Assembly: GCA_013397695.1 (NCBI GenBank)
Contig: VYZI01000128.1
Coordinates: 32,790 to 96,789, forward strand
Length of the DNA: 64,000 nt
Direction of reading: 5' to 3'
Source: Centropus unirufus
Lineage: Eukaryota; Chordata; Aves; Cuculiformes; Centropidae
Made by a program: the position numbers and the translations under genes. Numbering within the stretch: position 1 is the stretch's first letter; every line of letters begins with the position of its first letter. The notes under the pieces were generated by a model, which was given only the letters and a program-made list of their open reading frames with translations, had not been told where the DNA came from and did not search any database. Shown piece after piece: positions 1-11,773 of this stretch.

Positions 1-2656
1 TTAATAAAAATTAACATTGCTCTCCTCTGCTCTGAGTTTAAACTGCTGGAATTCTTAATAGTTCCAAAAGTGTTTTAGTTGGTTCTTACCCTTTCAGATC
101 TTTTTCTGCTCTGGTAGCAGAACGTCGTCTCACCCAGAGATCAGTCCAAAGAGCAGGCAGCAGAGTGGTGACGAGAGAGACAGATAGCGTCTTCTCCTAC
201 TAGATTAATCACATAATTATCCCTCAAATTACTTAACTTTCCACCACTGGCACTGGAACCGAGACTGCCTCTATTCTTGCCAAAGAATATTCCCCTATCT
301 TTAGCTGTGTTTTAAGCTTTTCCAACTTGTGCAGGCTATCTCTGCCTATTATTTTTCTGACATCATACATTTTGCTGTCAGTAATCCAACAACACACAAA
401 TAATTTGTTTTTTATGTCTGTAATTTATGCTCCAAAGTTGAGTAAATTGCCGCACTTCAGACCCAATCCAAAGTCTAATGAAGTCATTGGAAACATTCCA
501 GTTGACTTCACTAGGCTTTACATCAGGCCCATAAGTAGTACTCGCCTGCCACTGAGTCAGAACCTACAAAAGACAAATAAAGCAGAATATTTTTTACCAT
601 TCTTGGCCAGTCATGATAAGGAAAAACAGCAAGTAAGAATCGGAATACAGTTCAAATGATAACTATATCAGCTGCTATATAATCATTCAAAGACACAATT
701 TGGCAATAAAAACACTGCTTAAGCATCACTGCATTAAGGGATTTGAGAAGAGCTTTCTTTTACTTGTTTCTGATTTTTTTTGTTATATTTTAATTGGCTT
801 TTTTAGTGGATTCTTTGTCATGCTACCCTGAGTAAAGCTCTTCTGATTGCTTTATTTTCAAAATATTTTTATTTTCAAAGCATCATTTTTTTCATGTCAT
901 ACAGAGCAAATTTCTGCAGCTGAAACCAAATATATGAATCACTTAATGAAAAATAGAGGGGAAAATAAACAGTTTGGGGTTTTATTTTCTAGAGAATCTG
1001 GGTAGCCCACTGAGAAAAGCGTACTCTCTCTTCTCCCAGCAATGCTAAAAACAGTGTAAACTGTTCTACTTTTCTTGAAGGAACTAAACCTGAAATCTAT
1101 ACAAGAAAAAAAATCACCACACTGTGACTTTTCCCCAGTGGTGCAGCAGCCTTTGTAGGGTAAAGAAGTTGTAGGGCTGTGCTAGGGGTGCAGGTGGCTA
1201 ATGAAGGCTCCTCATTATCTTTAATCCCAGGGGGAGGGAGAAAGGCTTTTAAACCCCTCTATCAAAAACTGAGGTAGTCAGGCTGCAAAGGAAGTCATGG
1301 CAAGCTGACTGTGTAGAAGCTGTGTGGACAGTTAATTCAATTAGATCTTTAATGCAAATATATTTGGTATGCAATTGTATTTGCGTATCATTCAGCTAGA
1401 GCTTAGGCTGACATTTTAATACTTATATTGATATAAAATTTATTAAATACATGTACTTCAAGCATCTAGAAGACAACAGGTTAAAGTACCATTCATTAAC
1501 TAAATTAAAAAGAAGATTAACTGCATCTTAGGGTGCCAGAAAAGAATCTGCCAGAATTGCCTTGGTCCCTGCAAACCATTTTCTAGGGCCAATGGTCTGC
1601 AAGTGTAGCCACATTCATGAAATGTGGACTCTCAGAATATCACCTTGCTATCAATCAGGAAAATTTTATATTTAAATACAGCCTGTTAATTGTAGTTCTC
1701 ACAAAAAAGTCTACCAAAATATCCAAATTTAAAAGAGAGAAAACACATTTTCTATTGCATTCACATCTGGGAATGTCAGGAATGAGTCAATCCCAGAATT
1801 CTATACCTATGAGCAGGTTTCCAGAATTTCATTTAATTATGTTTGGGAGATTTGTCTATTGATGTAGCATTGACACGGAGATTTCACTGCTTGGTAACAG
1901 TAGAGGCAGGAAAAACAAAACAGCACAAGAGTAGGAACACACGTAGAAAACCAGCTCGGTGCACACAGCAGCAGGAAATCCTTGTGAATGCAACAAGTGC
2001 ATGAGGTGGACACCGTTGGCAAAGCAGCCAAAACCAGGTTAAATATTTTGTGATGATTTGTTTACACAAAATATTTGGATCAATTGGGCTTTCCTATGAT
2101 TAAGCCAAAATGTTTGTTTCCTAGCAGTACGGACAGTGGCAAGTGGTTATGCAGGGAGGTGTAGACCAGGAATGCAGAAGAACTGAATGGAAAGTCTGCT
2201 CCTGTCCCCCAGCTCAATATTCAGCCAAATAAACTAAATAGAGTGAATGGTTTTGTCTTAACGCCTTTATTGTATTAATTGTCTGGAGAACGTCTGCAAC
2301 ATAAATAGGACATTTATGTCAAAATACATTTTGAAGCCGGCGTTTTTTTTCTGAATTCGTTCAGTGCTGAAGATGCTGTGTAAGATTTGTACCTAAGCAT
2401 TCCAAATCCTCGCAACAACATTTTTCAGTTGAAACTTGAAAAAAACAGGCCATGATGCACAAATGTGTACGTGTGTACTGGTACAGTCTAGGCTAAGAGT
2501 TTTGCAAATTGTTGGAAGTCATTCTCCTTCTGATGGCAGGTGCTGAGAACATTGTGGAACAGCGTTCTGATTTGCAAAAATAATAATATTATTTAATATT
2601 AACACCTCCTTTAGACTAATCAGATTGATTTTATCTTTCAAGTAAAAGCCTCCAAT
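1..2656. other. AT-rich noncoding DNA, no gene seen
   Basis: This stretch is unique, AT-rich and CpG-poor sequence. The open frames in it are short (110 residues or fewer), overlap each other on both strands and resemble no protein I know. No interspersed repeat is recognisable. The only local structure I would single out is a cluster of octamer-like and TAAT-type motifs near 1330-1390, listed separately. Confidence 0.7.
1332..1388. promoter_or_regulatory. Candidate homeodomain/POU motif cluster
   Basis: Within about 57 bases there is a perfect POU octamer ATGCAAAT (1352-1359), TAAT/ATTA cores (TTAATTCAATTAG near 1332-1344), a second ATGCAAT-like core (about 1369-1375) and an inverted octamer-like ATTTGCGT (about 1380-1387). 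This arrangement is seen directly. That it works as an enhancer is only inference, because AT-rich DNA produces such motifs by chance. Cross-species conservation is not visible from one sequence. Confidence 0.15.
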
Positions 2657-2809
2657 GATTCTTTGATTATATAGATTCAAAATATCTTTTCAGGTAAAAA
2701 TATTGCCTAAAAATTGAAAAAGCAATTGTTAANGATTCTTTGATTATATAGATTCAAAATATCTTTTCAGGTAAAAATATTGCCTAAAAATTGAAAAAGC
2801 AATTGTTAA
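2657..2809. repeat. Perfect 76-bp direct duplication split by one N
   Basis: Bases 2657-2732 and 2734-2809 are identical as far as I can read them (start GATTCTTTGATTATATAG, end GCAATTGTTAA) and are separated by a single N at 2733. A biological tandem duplication would not be expected to have an undefined base exactly at its junction. The likely cause is two overlapping contig ends joined with a minimal gap, so the second copy is probably an assembly artefact. Confidence 0.95.
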
Positions 2810-5800
2810 TAGACGTGGGATGCGCTGCTATGGAGAAAAAATGCTTTAAATGATGCAAACAGATAGAAAGACAAGTAAATCAATGCTGCAGCATTAGCTT
2901 TTCTTTGTTATCAAATGAAATGTTAAAAGTACGTCTACTTTCCAATGCCCCTTTCATCTAGACTCTGCAAAATTTGAAAATAATGTAACTTAAAACTGAG
3001 AAATGTTTCCCCTGTCAGCTGTAGTAGAGAATAATGTACAGGAAAAGGTGATGTAATGATCATATCACTTCCATTATTCTCTCCCTAATGAATAATCTTC
3101 CACGCTAAGGATGAGCTCACTTACTATTACTGGAGTCACATCTGTAGGCCACAGCTCGCTGCTGAGTGTGCTACAGTTTTGATGCGGTATAATCTGCCTG
3201 TAGCTAACACTTTCCGTTAGAACTGCAACCCCACTCTATGCACTGCATATGGAGATTTTCCTCAAGAGGAATCCAACAGTAAAAAAAAATAAGATAAAAT
3301 AAAGAGACAAAGCTTTTATTTGCAGCAGTTGAACTTGGGAGTCACACCCTTCCTAAGCGCAGCTCTAGCTTTCTTTGAAAGCCAGTCCTATTAATTTGGA
3401 ACAGCTAAAACATGTGATGAATGGGTTCTGTTGTCATTTGGGCCAAAATTCACGTGGTTGATACAGTGGTCTAAGTTTAATTTCAAACTAAGGATGGAAA
3501 AGCCTCTCTTTATAGTTTTAATTCCTATTGGTAGCTTCAGTGCAGACAGTGTGCTTGGTTGTGAGATTGTGTAACTTTGTAATGTGCTTTCTGTAAATGA
3601 TGAATCATATTCTTATTTAAACCTGGTAAAATGAGTAAGGCTGGGAGTCAATTTGGAATTCAAGAAATAAGATAATTAAAGTCACTGAGTAATGTTATTC
3701 AGTGTTATTAATGTCTTGAATACACAAACATTCATTAATATTAATGAAGCAGGAATGGACAGAGAGGAATATAATGTGTGTAAAATGTCTGAAGGAAAGA
3801 ATCTCTCCCTTAGAATAGGGATATTCCTTCTATGCCATTCACTTTCCTTGCATCTAATCAAATAATTGTACTGGGCTGGAAAGAACTCTGGGAACATTTT
3901 AGGCTCCAATTCAGGAAAGAGTTAAGCATATGCTTAGAATTCCATGTGTTTCACTGAGTGCAGTCCTAGGACCTGAACACAGCAGACCAGATTCCCTTTT
4001 TTGTGGTGGGAGTGTGCATTTGTGGCAGCAGTGATTCTGTGGCTAACTGTAAACTTCTCATTTAAGTAGGAATACAGTTTTCTCACTTCGTTTTTTTGTC
4101 TATTTATAAATAAATTAATAATCTGCTTTGAGAAACAATTTTTGTAACACATCTTCAACCAAAAAGATATCAAGGACTGCAAGAGAAACTTAAAAATCAT
4201 TCCTCTTCCAAATATGGTCCTGGCACTGGAATCTTCCCCCTCAGCTAAACAACCTGTCATCACAAACCCAGAACTAGATGTGTATATATATACACCCACA
4301 TGTACACAGACAAACCTTTATATAAGCTGTAGATAGTTTCAGAGCTTTCCATATTCTATAGATCGTTAGGAAGAAAGTGATTTCCCCCTAATTCATCAGC
4401 CTTCATGCACGTCAAGCAAAGCACTGCCACATCTGTTATCTCACAGTTTTCCCACCTTTTTTTTTCCCTCCTGTTTCTGCTTCTCATGATCACCACATAC
4501 ATTAAAGCTGGGAATTCTACTCCCCAGGACTTACACGTGTCAGCCACCCACTCCATCTCTGCTTCATCTCAGCTGTGCTTCGTTTCTTTAGCTAGCCAGC
4601 AAGTGAACCTGCAGGTGTTTCCTGGATTCCTGCAGAATTCCTGCCCTTAGAGTTTTTTAACTTTTTTTTTTTTAACTTTTTCCTCATTAGTAGATAGTTC
4701 ATTGTTACTTTCTCCTGTGAAGCTACTTTTTTTTTCTTCTTGTTCAGAACACTGTGATTTTTTTTTAAAATAAATGAATTAATAAACACAAGCAAAAGCA
4801 AACAGGTTAGTGTGTGGATGATGCAGATAAACTTTTGAATACATCAGGTAACATCTCCTAACACCCTGCCTACCAGAGGAGGAACGCTCAGTTGTACCTG
4901 TGGGATAATTGAGAAGTTTCCCTCCCCGGGCAGTGTTAACTCCCTCAGGCTCCCCTATGTTGGTTCTCTGATGCCCTATTCTTAAAATAACCAAGCTAGC
5001 TCCTAGTCCCCATTTGACCGCTTTGTAGAATTCTGGCTCTCAGAGGCCCAGAGCAGAATTAATCAGTGCTGCCTGTGTGATATGAAGAGGCTGAGCTGCT
5101 GGGGTGATCTGGGGTCCAGATATGTTGCTCTGTGAAAATTTCTTTACAGGTGACTCTAGCTGTAAGCTGGAGCAGCTTGTCAGATTTGTGCTGAGGTCTG
5201 CACCAGCCTCAGGGCTTGCCTGACTGGGCTCTGCTAACAGGAAAGTCCCTAGTTTAGGTCTAGCCTAAGAGGTACCATACCTCCTTGAAGTCTGCATGTC
5301 GACTATCCCTGTGGTTGTCTGTATAAATTAATATCCCCAACAAGTGGCATTAGTGGAAGCTCATCGTGTGTAGAGATTTTCGTTAAAATTTGGACTTGAC
5401 TCATTGCATTTTACCTTCCTCTTACTTTTAGATGCCCATCTTTCTTCCCGTAAGAAGCAAATCTCCCATCACATCTTCCATCACTGTAAGAAACCATTTT
5501 AAACTTTAATTTTTGGGTCATGAATGCTTCTTGTAGATTTACTGAATGGGGCCTACAGTGCTTGCCTGATATTTCATGCACACGTTCTGTATTCTGTTTC
5601 CACCAGCTGTCCTTCTCCTAGCTGTGTACCACACCGTTTCCTTTGAGAGACATCAAGATTGTTTCCCTGCCCCATTCTAAGGGCTGATTATTTCTACGAA
5701 ATTAAAGCATGAAGTCACCTAGGGGTAGAAATAAGCCATTGTGCTCCTCATCACTGTATTAATCACTAAATTTTTCAGCTTACCCTCAACCTTCATACAA

Positions 5801-8800
5801 ATGCCTCACATTTTACAAAATTTCTGTCAGTTGATATTTTTAGCAGATAAACATCAGCCGGCAAAAATAAACATTTCCACTCCATAGTATGAGATAGATA
5901 GTAGGAAAATATCTTTGATTTCTCATATTAAATTCAGCTGTCCAAGTATTCTTCTCTCAGAGTTCGTATCTACTCTTTGCCTGTGTAGCCATATTTCTGT
6001 AAATCCTAGAGCAAATCAGTTTTGCTCCATGCAGTGCAACATCCAAGCAAAAGCTTCAGCCTCTAAAGTGACAAGCCAGTGAGTAACTTCCCTCTCTCTT
6101 GGACTGTAAAATATTCAGAAGTTTACATGGATGTATGTGTATTTTTTAACTACAAGATATCTCCTCAGGGAATGTACAGTTCCTCTCATCCCTTTGTAGC
6201 TCCCAACCTATGACTGAGGAAAGGTTTTTGAAGCCTTCTCCAGCCTTGGCTGATAGGACAGCACTAAAATCCATGCAGCTACTGAAAACATCTTTTTTTC
6301 CCCAGCTTCAGAAATTTACTGCCTAATCCCAGAGAATTAATAAATCACATAGAACAGACACTTAAGGAATGCCTGGACAGTTTAGGAAGCACTGTCAGCT
6401 TTTCTTTGGGTTCCCCTGCTGATGTCTACTCCAGTTGCCTACCTCAGGACTCTCCCCAGATGTGATCAGTTGGGTTTCGTACTCAGAGCGGTGGTGACAC
6501 AGAGAGCCCATTCATCCCACTGCAGAGTGAGTGGGCAACTCTAACCCCCAGGTGGAATCTCCAGCCAGCTCAGGGTCCCATCTGGTAGCCACGCGGATGA
6601 TGCAAACCCAACCGGTATTTGAAAAGACTTCTTCCTTCTTCCACTATGCCCCATTGTTATGATGCGACATCGTGACCGATGTGAAGCCCAAAGCCCATTT
6701 AATTAGCAGCAAACAGTTTCATGAACTTCTTCCAGCCTTCTCAGGAGCTTGAAGGATGCTTGAATGTGGAAGCTGTCAATTTTCATAATAAGTTTAGGTA
6801 ACTACTTAGATGGATATATTTAAGCATTTATAAAATAATTTATTTCAAAAATATCTAGGAAAGCAATTGGCTAATTTTTTTCCATTTTAGTTACCATCAT
6901 TGAATGCAACTGACAGTGAAAGGTCTCTGGTGTTCTGTCCCGGTGTTTGATGGATTATACCAGAATATGAACAGAAGAAATATTAATATCACTGTGCAGT
7001 AGTATCTTTCAGCGCTCATTTTACAGGTCAATACTGTATTATAGAATATAATAAATGGGGGGATGACTTAGAAGATTTTCTAGATACTTCTCTTAACTCT
7101 CCCTTCCGGTAAGGTAAGGTATGTTGTGTAGTTTTAAGCTTATTCATAAAATTCCTAGTTCCCCCCAATTTGAAGCAATTTGTCAATCATATCATTGTAG
7201 AAATAATCCTGAAAACAGAAAAAACTATGATGTAATCAGAAGAGAAATTAACCATATTTGCTGCCCTAAGGCCTAGGCTGACTGAGTGCATGCTATAGTA
7301 TGCTCAAGGATCTTAATTTGCTGATTAATTGTAAAATGCACCTCTTGGTACATCTGGAGACTTCTAACTGTGTACAAAGAAATATTAGGTCAGCCTAATT
7401 TGGTTGTGAAACCAAAGCGTTACGATTTTTAACTAAAAATTGTAACTAAAAGTTAACTAGAGTGGCTTGAGTAAAAAACGAGACTTTGTAAATACAGAGA
7501 AAATTACAATACTCCTATGTGAAGCTTGAGAAACAAAAGCCTCTTTTAAAAAGGTGAAGTGAGGATCAGAAAATAGAGTTTACCAATTCAGAATTTATCT
7601 ACTTGAGATCTTGTAGCTAAACACATGAAAATCTTCAGAGCTGCTGGTGCTTTACAGGACCCTTAGGTAACAGCAGTCTCCCTACAGACAAAGAAAACCT
7701 TAGTCCACCTGCATAAATGCCAAGAAATAGTCCTGAAATGTATAACTTGAAATCAGAGCTGTCGCCACCAAGTTTCTTCGGGAAAACACCTGACTTTAAT
7801 TTATTCCCTAAATCTAAGCTTCACAAGTACGGTTTTCACCCTGGGCAGATCTTGGGCTAGAAGTAGCCTGCTTTTCGGTACAGTTCAGGCATATTTCAGT
7901 GCAGTAGAGATCCACTAAAGAATGACAAAGTTCACATCAAAATCAATGTAAAAGCTCTTAGGATGGTATTCCAGTATAGCCAACTCCTACCTCAATTTCG
8001 ATGTCTAGTTTCATGACTTCAGCCCTATCCTAATCCCACACTGTACACGTTTTCCCATGGTGCTTAAGTAGAGTAATTATCATATATGAAAAGCTCTTGT
8101 GTATTTAAAAGTCTATGAGCAAGAAATTGGAACCTTTGGTTTTTCCACCTTTAAACACACAAGAGTGTTTCTCAGCGCACTGCTGAACTTCTGTAAAACT
8201 CCACCACTGCTGGTGATAATAATAGGTCACCAGAATCCTCAGCTGTGGTGGCAGGACCATTTACACTAACCTAAGTTTAGGGGCAGTGCCAAAAGGAGAG
8301 ATCTTGCCCTTCCCCAAGGTTTGACTCTGGCATTTGAGGAGCCAGCAAACGTGCCAGATGACAAAATTGGTCTGGCTGAAAGCTATGTCACCAGGAGAAA
8401 GCAATCCACCTCAGAACAGTGGGGCGAGGCAGAACCCTTTCTTCAAAAATTTAGATCATTTTAGCACAGTAATGATCCCATGGGCCGGATGTTCTACATT
8501 TGATGGATGATCAAATCCTGCCTGCTTTTTTTAAGCAGAAGATCTACATCCTGAACAAATGTGCTGACCAATTATTGCAGAAATGGAAGGGCAATTGCAG
8601 TGCAGAACTTACTAAACTATACGTGTCTTCAAGGTAGTCATGTGCTGGGGATTTGCATGAGGAAGAGGCTTCACATGTGAAAGGTGATTTAAGATTTTAA
8701 TTCAGATGGCAAAGCTGATGAACTTTTTGCCCTGGCCTCTAAAGTTCCCTAAATTTGTGGAACAAATAGCAAAGGCATGTGAGGAGCTTCTTCTTTTGAG

Positions 8801-11643
8801 AATGTTGATGCAACGTAAATTTGTTTTATATGAGCGGCACTGCCTAGAGACCTTTTTAACTGTAAATAAAAGAACATTATTCAGGGGCCTCTAGAAGCAT
8901 AATTCACAAGGAAAATATTTCATTTGAACTAATGCAGAAAAATAATCTGCTATATTAGGTCATAAAGTAAAATTAATGCATAGCGTCTGGTCTCCAACTA
9001 TTCCCATCACTAGAACATGAGATATTTTGGCAGAAGCCTTTGCAAAGAATAATCACTCCTCAAAAAAACTCGGGACAGTGATAGTGGGAATCTTACAATT
9101 CAGCAGTGGGAATAGACTCATCAGTATTTGTGTGGGCACGCACAAAGTCTGTCTGTGCTAAGCTTGGCTGAAGCCACTGCTATGAGTCAGTCTCAAATTT
9201 AAACAAAAAGCGTTGTGGAAGATTAAACAGAGACTGAATAAGGAGTTCACAGCCTTCACCTTGTGTATTTTAGGTCTTGTTCATTTTACTACAGATTCAC
9301 AAGGGAATGAAACAAGGCAGCGTTTAATAAGTGTCGAAGACAAATGTCTTCAGTGTTCCAGTTTTTTTTTTCCTATTTTTCCCTTCTACTCCCTGCAACA
9401 ATTTGAAGGCATCTAAAATAATTTGTTTTAAAATGTACTGTAAATAATAGCTTTCTCATCAGAAACTCTCTTCGCATTTCATACATTCTGGCTGCACTGC
9501 ATTCTCATCGTGTTTCCTTCTGACTGAGGAAAGCACAGAATTTTGAGAAGGGAATTCTTCACATTTGTGGGTGGAAAGATAAAATAAGATGAGGCATTCT
9601 GACAACTTTATATAAAACAAACAGGTAGAAAGCATTAACAAGTGATACAATAACTGCATCATTCTGTTAGTCTACCAGTAAATACTGGTGGTTTCTGGAG
9701 GGTGTGAAAACAAAAGGATTGATTCTTGACCGTACCTGTTCTGGTTTTATAGATTGTTGACATTCAAGCCCTGAATATGCGTTTTTTTCAGAGACAGAGG
9801 CTTTCTAGACATCTTTAAAAAAATAAGCATGGTTTAAAATGCTATGAAAAGGATCCTCTCTCCTTTGCCTTTGAGGTGACTGCCTTGTTACGTTCTTGCT
9901 TAACATTGTGGACATGCATGTGTTTGTCAGCTGCCCCTCTGGAAGCAACAAACGCAGGAGATTGTTCCATTATCTTGTAAATGGAATTACATACTAGTTC
10001 GCAGGGCTGTGACACCACCGGGGCACTGCAGCACACAGCTCAACCCAGTTTCAGTTTTCTCATCTTTGAGTGCCACTTGTAAAATCCAGATGTATTGCCA
10101 AGCTCTTCAAACACATTTCCAGCAGCAACTTGAGGCGAACAAGAGCCTCTCATTCCTTGACAGTCTCCTCAGGCAGCTGTGTGGGTGGCTTTGGAGTTTC
10201 TTTGTGGTCTTTCATGTGGTTGAGTTGCTGATGGGCTGTTTTGTCTGCTTTGCCCTTCTGGGTATCGGTTCCCTTTGATTTTGAGGAATTTACACATCTT
10301 TATCCATCTGAGAATACAGTTCTGTGTAAAACTCTTCTGAATTATGCAAAGTGTACTTCTTCACAAGAAAAAAAAAAAAGCATCTTCTAAATCCATGGCC
10401 TGGATTACAGTTGGATTGCATAAAATCTAAAATGTAACATTGAACACTTGATTTCAATTATGTATTTATCTGTTTATAATAAGGGATGTCCTTTAAAAGC
10501 ACAGCCTGATTATAGTTTATGAAACATCGATAGAGAAACAAACAAACAAAAAAGTTAAATGTTTTCCTGCAAATTTTCTCAAGCTAAATTTTACGAGTGC
10601 TGCATTGATACAAATCGTATGTATAAGATATCAGTTGTGCAGAAGGTATGGCGCCAAACTGGGGTTTTAAACCAATATTTAAAAAACAGGCCAAATTTAT
10701 GAGTCCTTCTCCTTTTCTTTCTTTATCTGCAACTCCTGTCTGAGCTCCCAGGTGGTTTAGGGCACTGCTCATTTTTACCTGGTCACAAAATAGTACTATC
10801 TGTAATCACATCAGCTCCTACATTTGCTTGGAAAGAAATGGGGTGCTCCCTCCCTATGGATAACGGATAACACCCAGTTAAACTGCGTACTTAATATGCT
10901 AAGGAAGATTTTTAAAAAAAAGTTAAGATTAGTCCCAGGCTCGTGAAAATCTTTACTTTGAACTGCTAACATGTGATAAACCTGTTTGACTAAAATCTTT
11001 GAGGGTTTGTTACCACCTGATAGCCTGTTATCACTGTTACCGAGGTGTGGACATTGACTTTTTTTCCTTAGGGTGGCTGTTAAAGAGAAGTTTTATCACG
11101 ATAGGGCTCCTGGCATAACCATGTTTACCCTGTAGCAAGAAGAAATGAGCGCTCCCAGCATCTGCAGATAAATACAGAGACTGTGAACAGCGATGACAGA
11201 AGGAGAATAGGATATTTATGACAGTCCAGCTAATTAGTAAGACTAAATTAGAGACAGATGGGATAAACTGCAGCATACAGACTAGTAATTCTTTTGACTG
11301 AGTTATTTTAGTTCAATTGATCTTCTAAAGGAAAAAGAAGTGGCTGGACTGAACAAAGCACACTGCTGTAGTAAGAAGGATGCCTTGATAAATCTTTTTA
11401 CCACTGTCTAACTCCTAAGCTATGTTGTTCTAAGTCTTTATGATCTGGGGATGCAGGGATCTCCCTGGCAATACAAAGGGGAGCATTGAGCTTGAGAATA
11501 TGTTTATTTCTCTCTGATAGACTTGCTTGTGTCTACCCGCAGAACTTTGTTTTTTGAGGTCTATCGATATTATGATCGGATAAAGTGGTTTATATTCCAA
11601 ATATAAATTTTTACATACTATTTTTAAAAAAGTTAAGGTCACA
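2810..11643. other. Noncoding DNA, no gene seen
   Basis: About 8.8 kb of mostly unique AT-rich sequence. It contains short homopolymer runs (for example T/A runs at 4650-4770 and an A run near 10,367-10,380) but no recognisable transposable element, RNA gene or exon. Open frames at 3934-4299 (minus, 121 residues) and elsewhere match no family I recognise, and no coding frame continues from one to another across credible splice sites. Confidence 0.65.
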
Positions 11644-11693
11644 AGGAATAAAANNNNNNNNNNNNNNNNNNNNNNNNNNNNNNAGGAATAAAA
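11644..11693. other. 30-N assembly gap with matching edges
   Basis: Bases 11654-11683 are undefined (30 N). The ten bases before the gap (11644-11653) and the ten after it (11684-11693) are both AGGAATAAAA. The two contigs may overlap here, in which case the gap has zero or negative true length. Any open frame that runs through this gap is meaningless. Confidence 0.95.
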
Positions 11694-11738
11694 AGTCCTA
11701 AAGAACTGAACTTGTAAATGTGCACTTAACACAGCTCC

Positions 11739-11773
<35 letters not shown>
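11739..11773. repeat. (TAA)n microsatellite
   Basis: An uninterrupted trinucleotide array of about 11-12 ATA/TAA units lies only about 45 bases to the right of the 30-N gap. On the minus strand it translates as a run of tyrosines, which explains the otherwise odd minus-strand frame at 11430-11882. It is probably length-polymorphic and may have contributed to the nearby assembly break. Confidence 0.97.
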
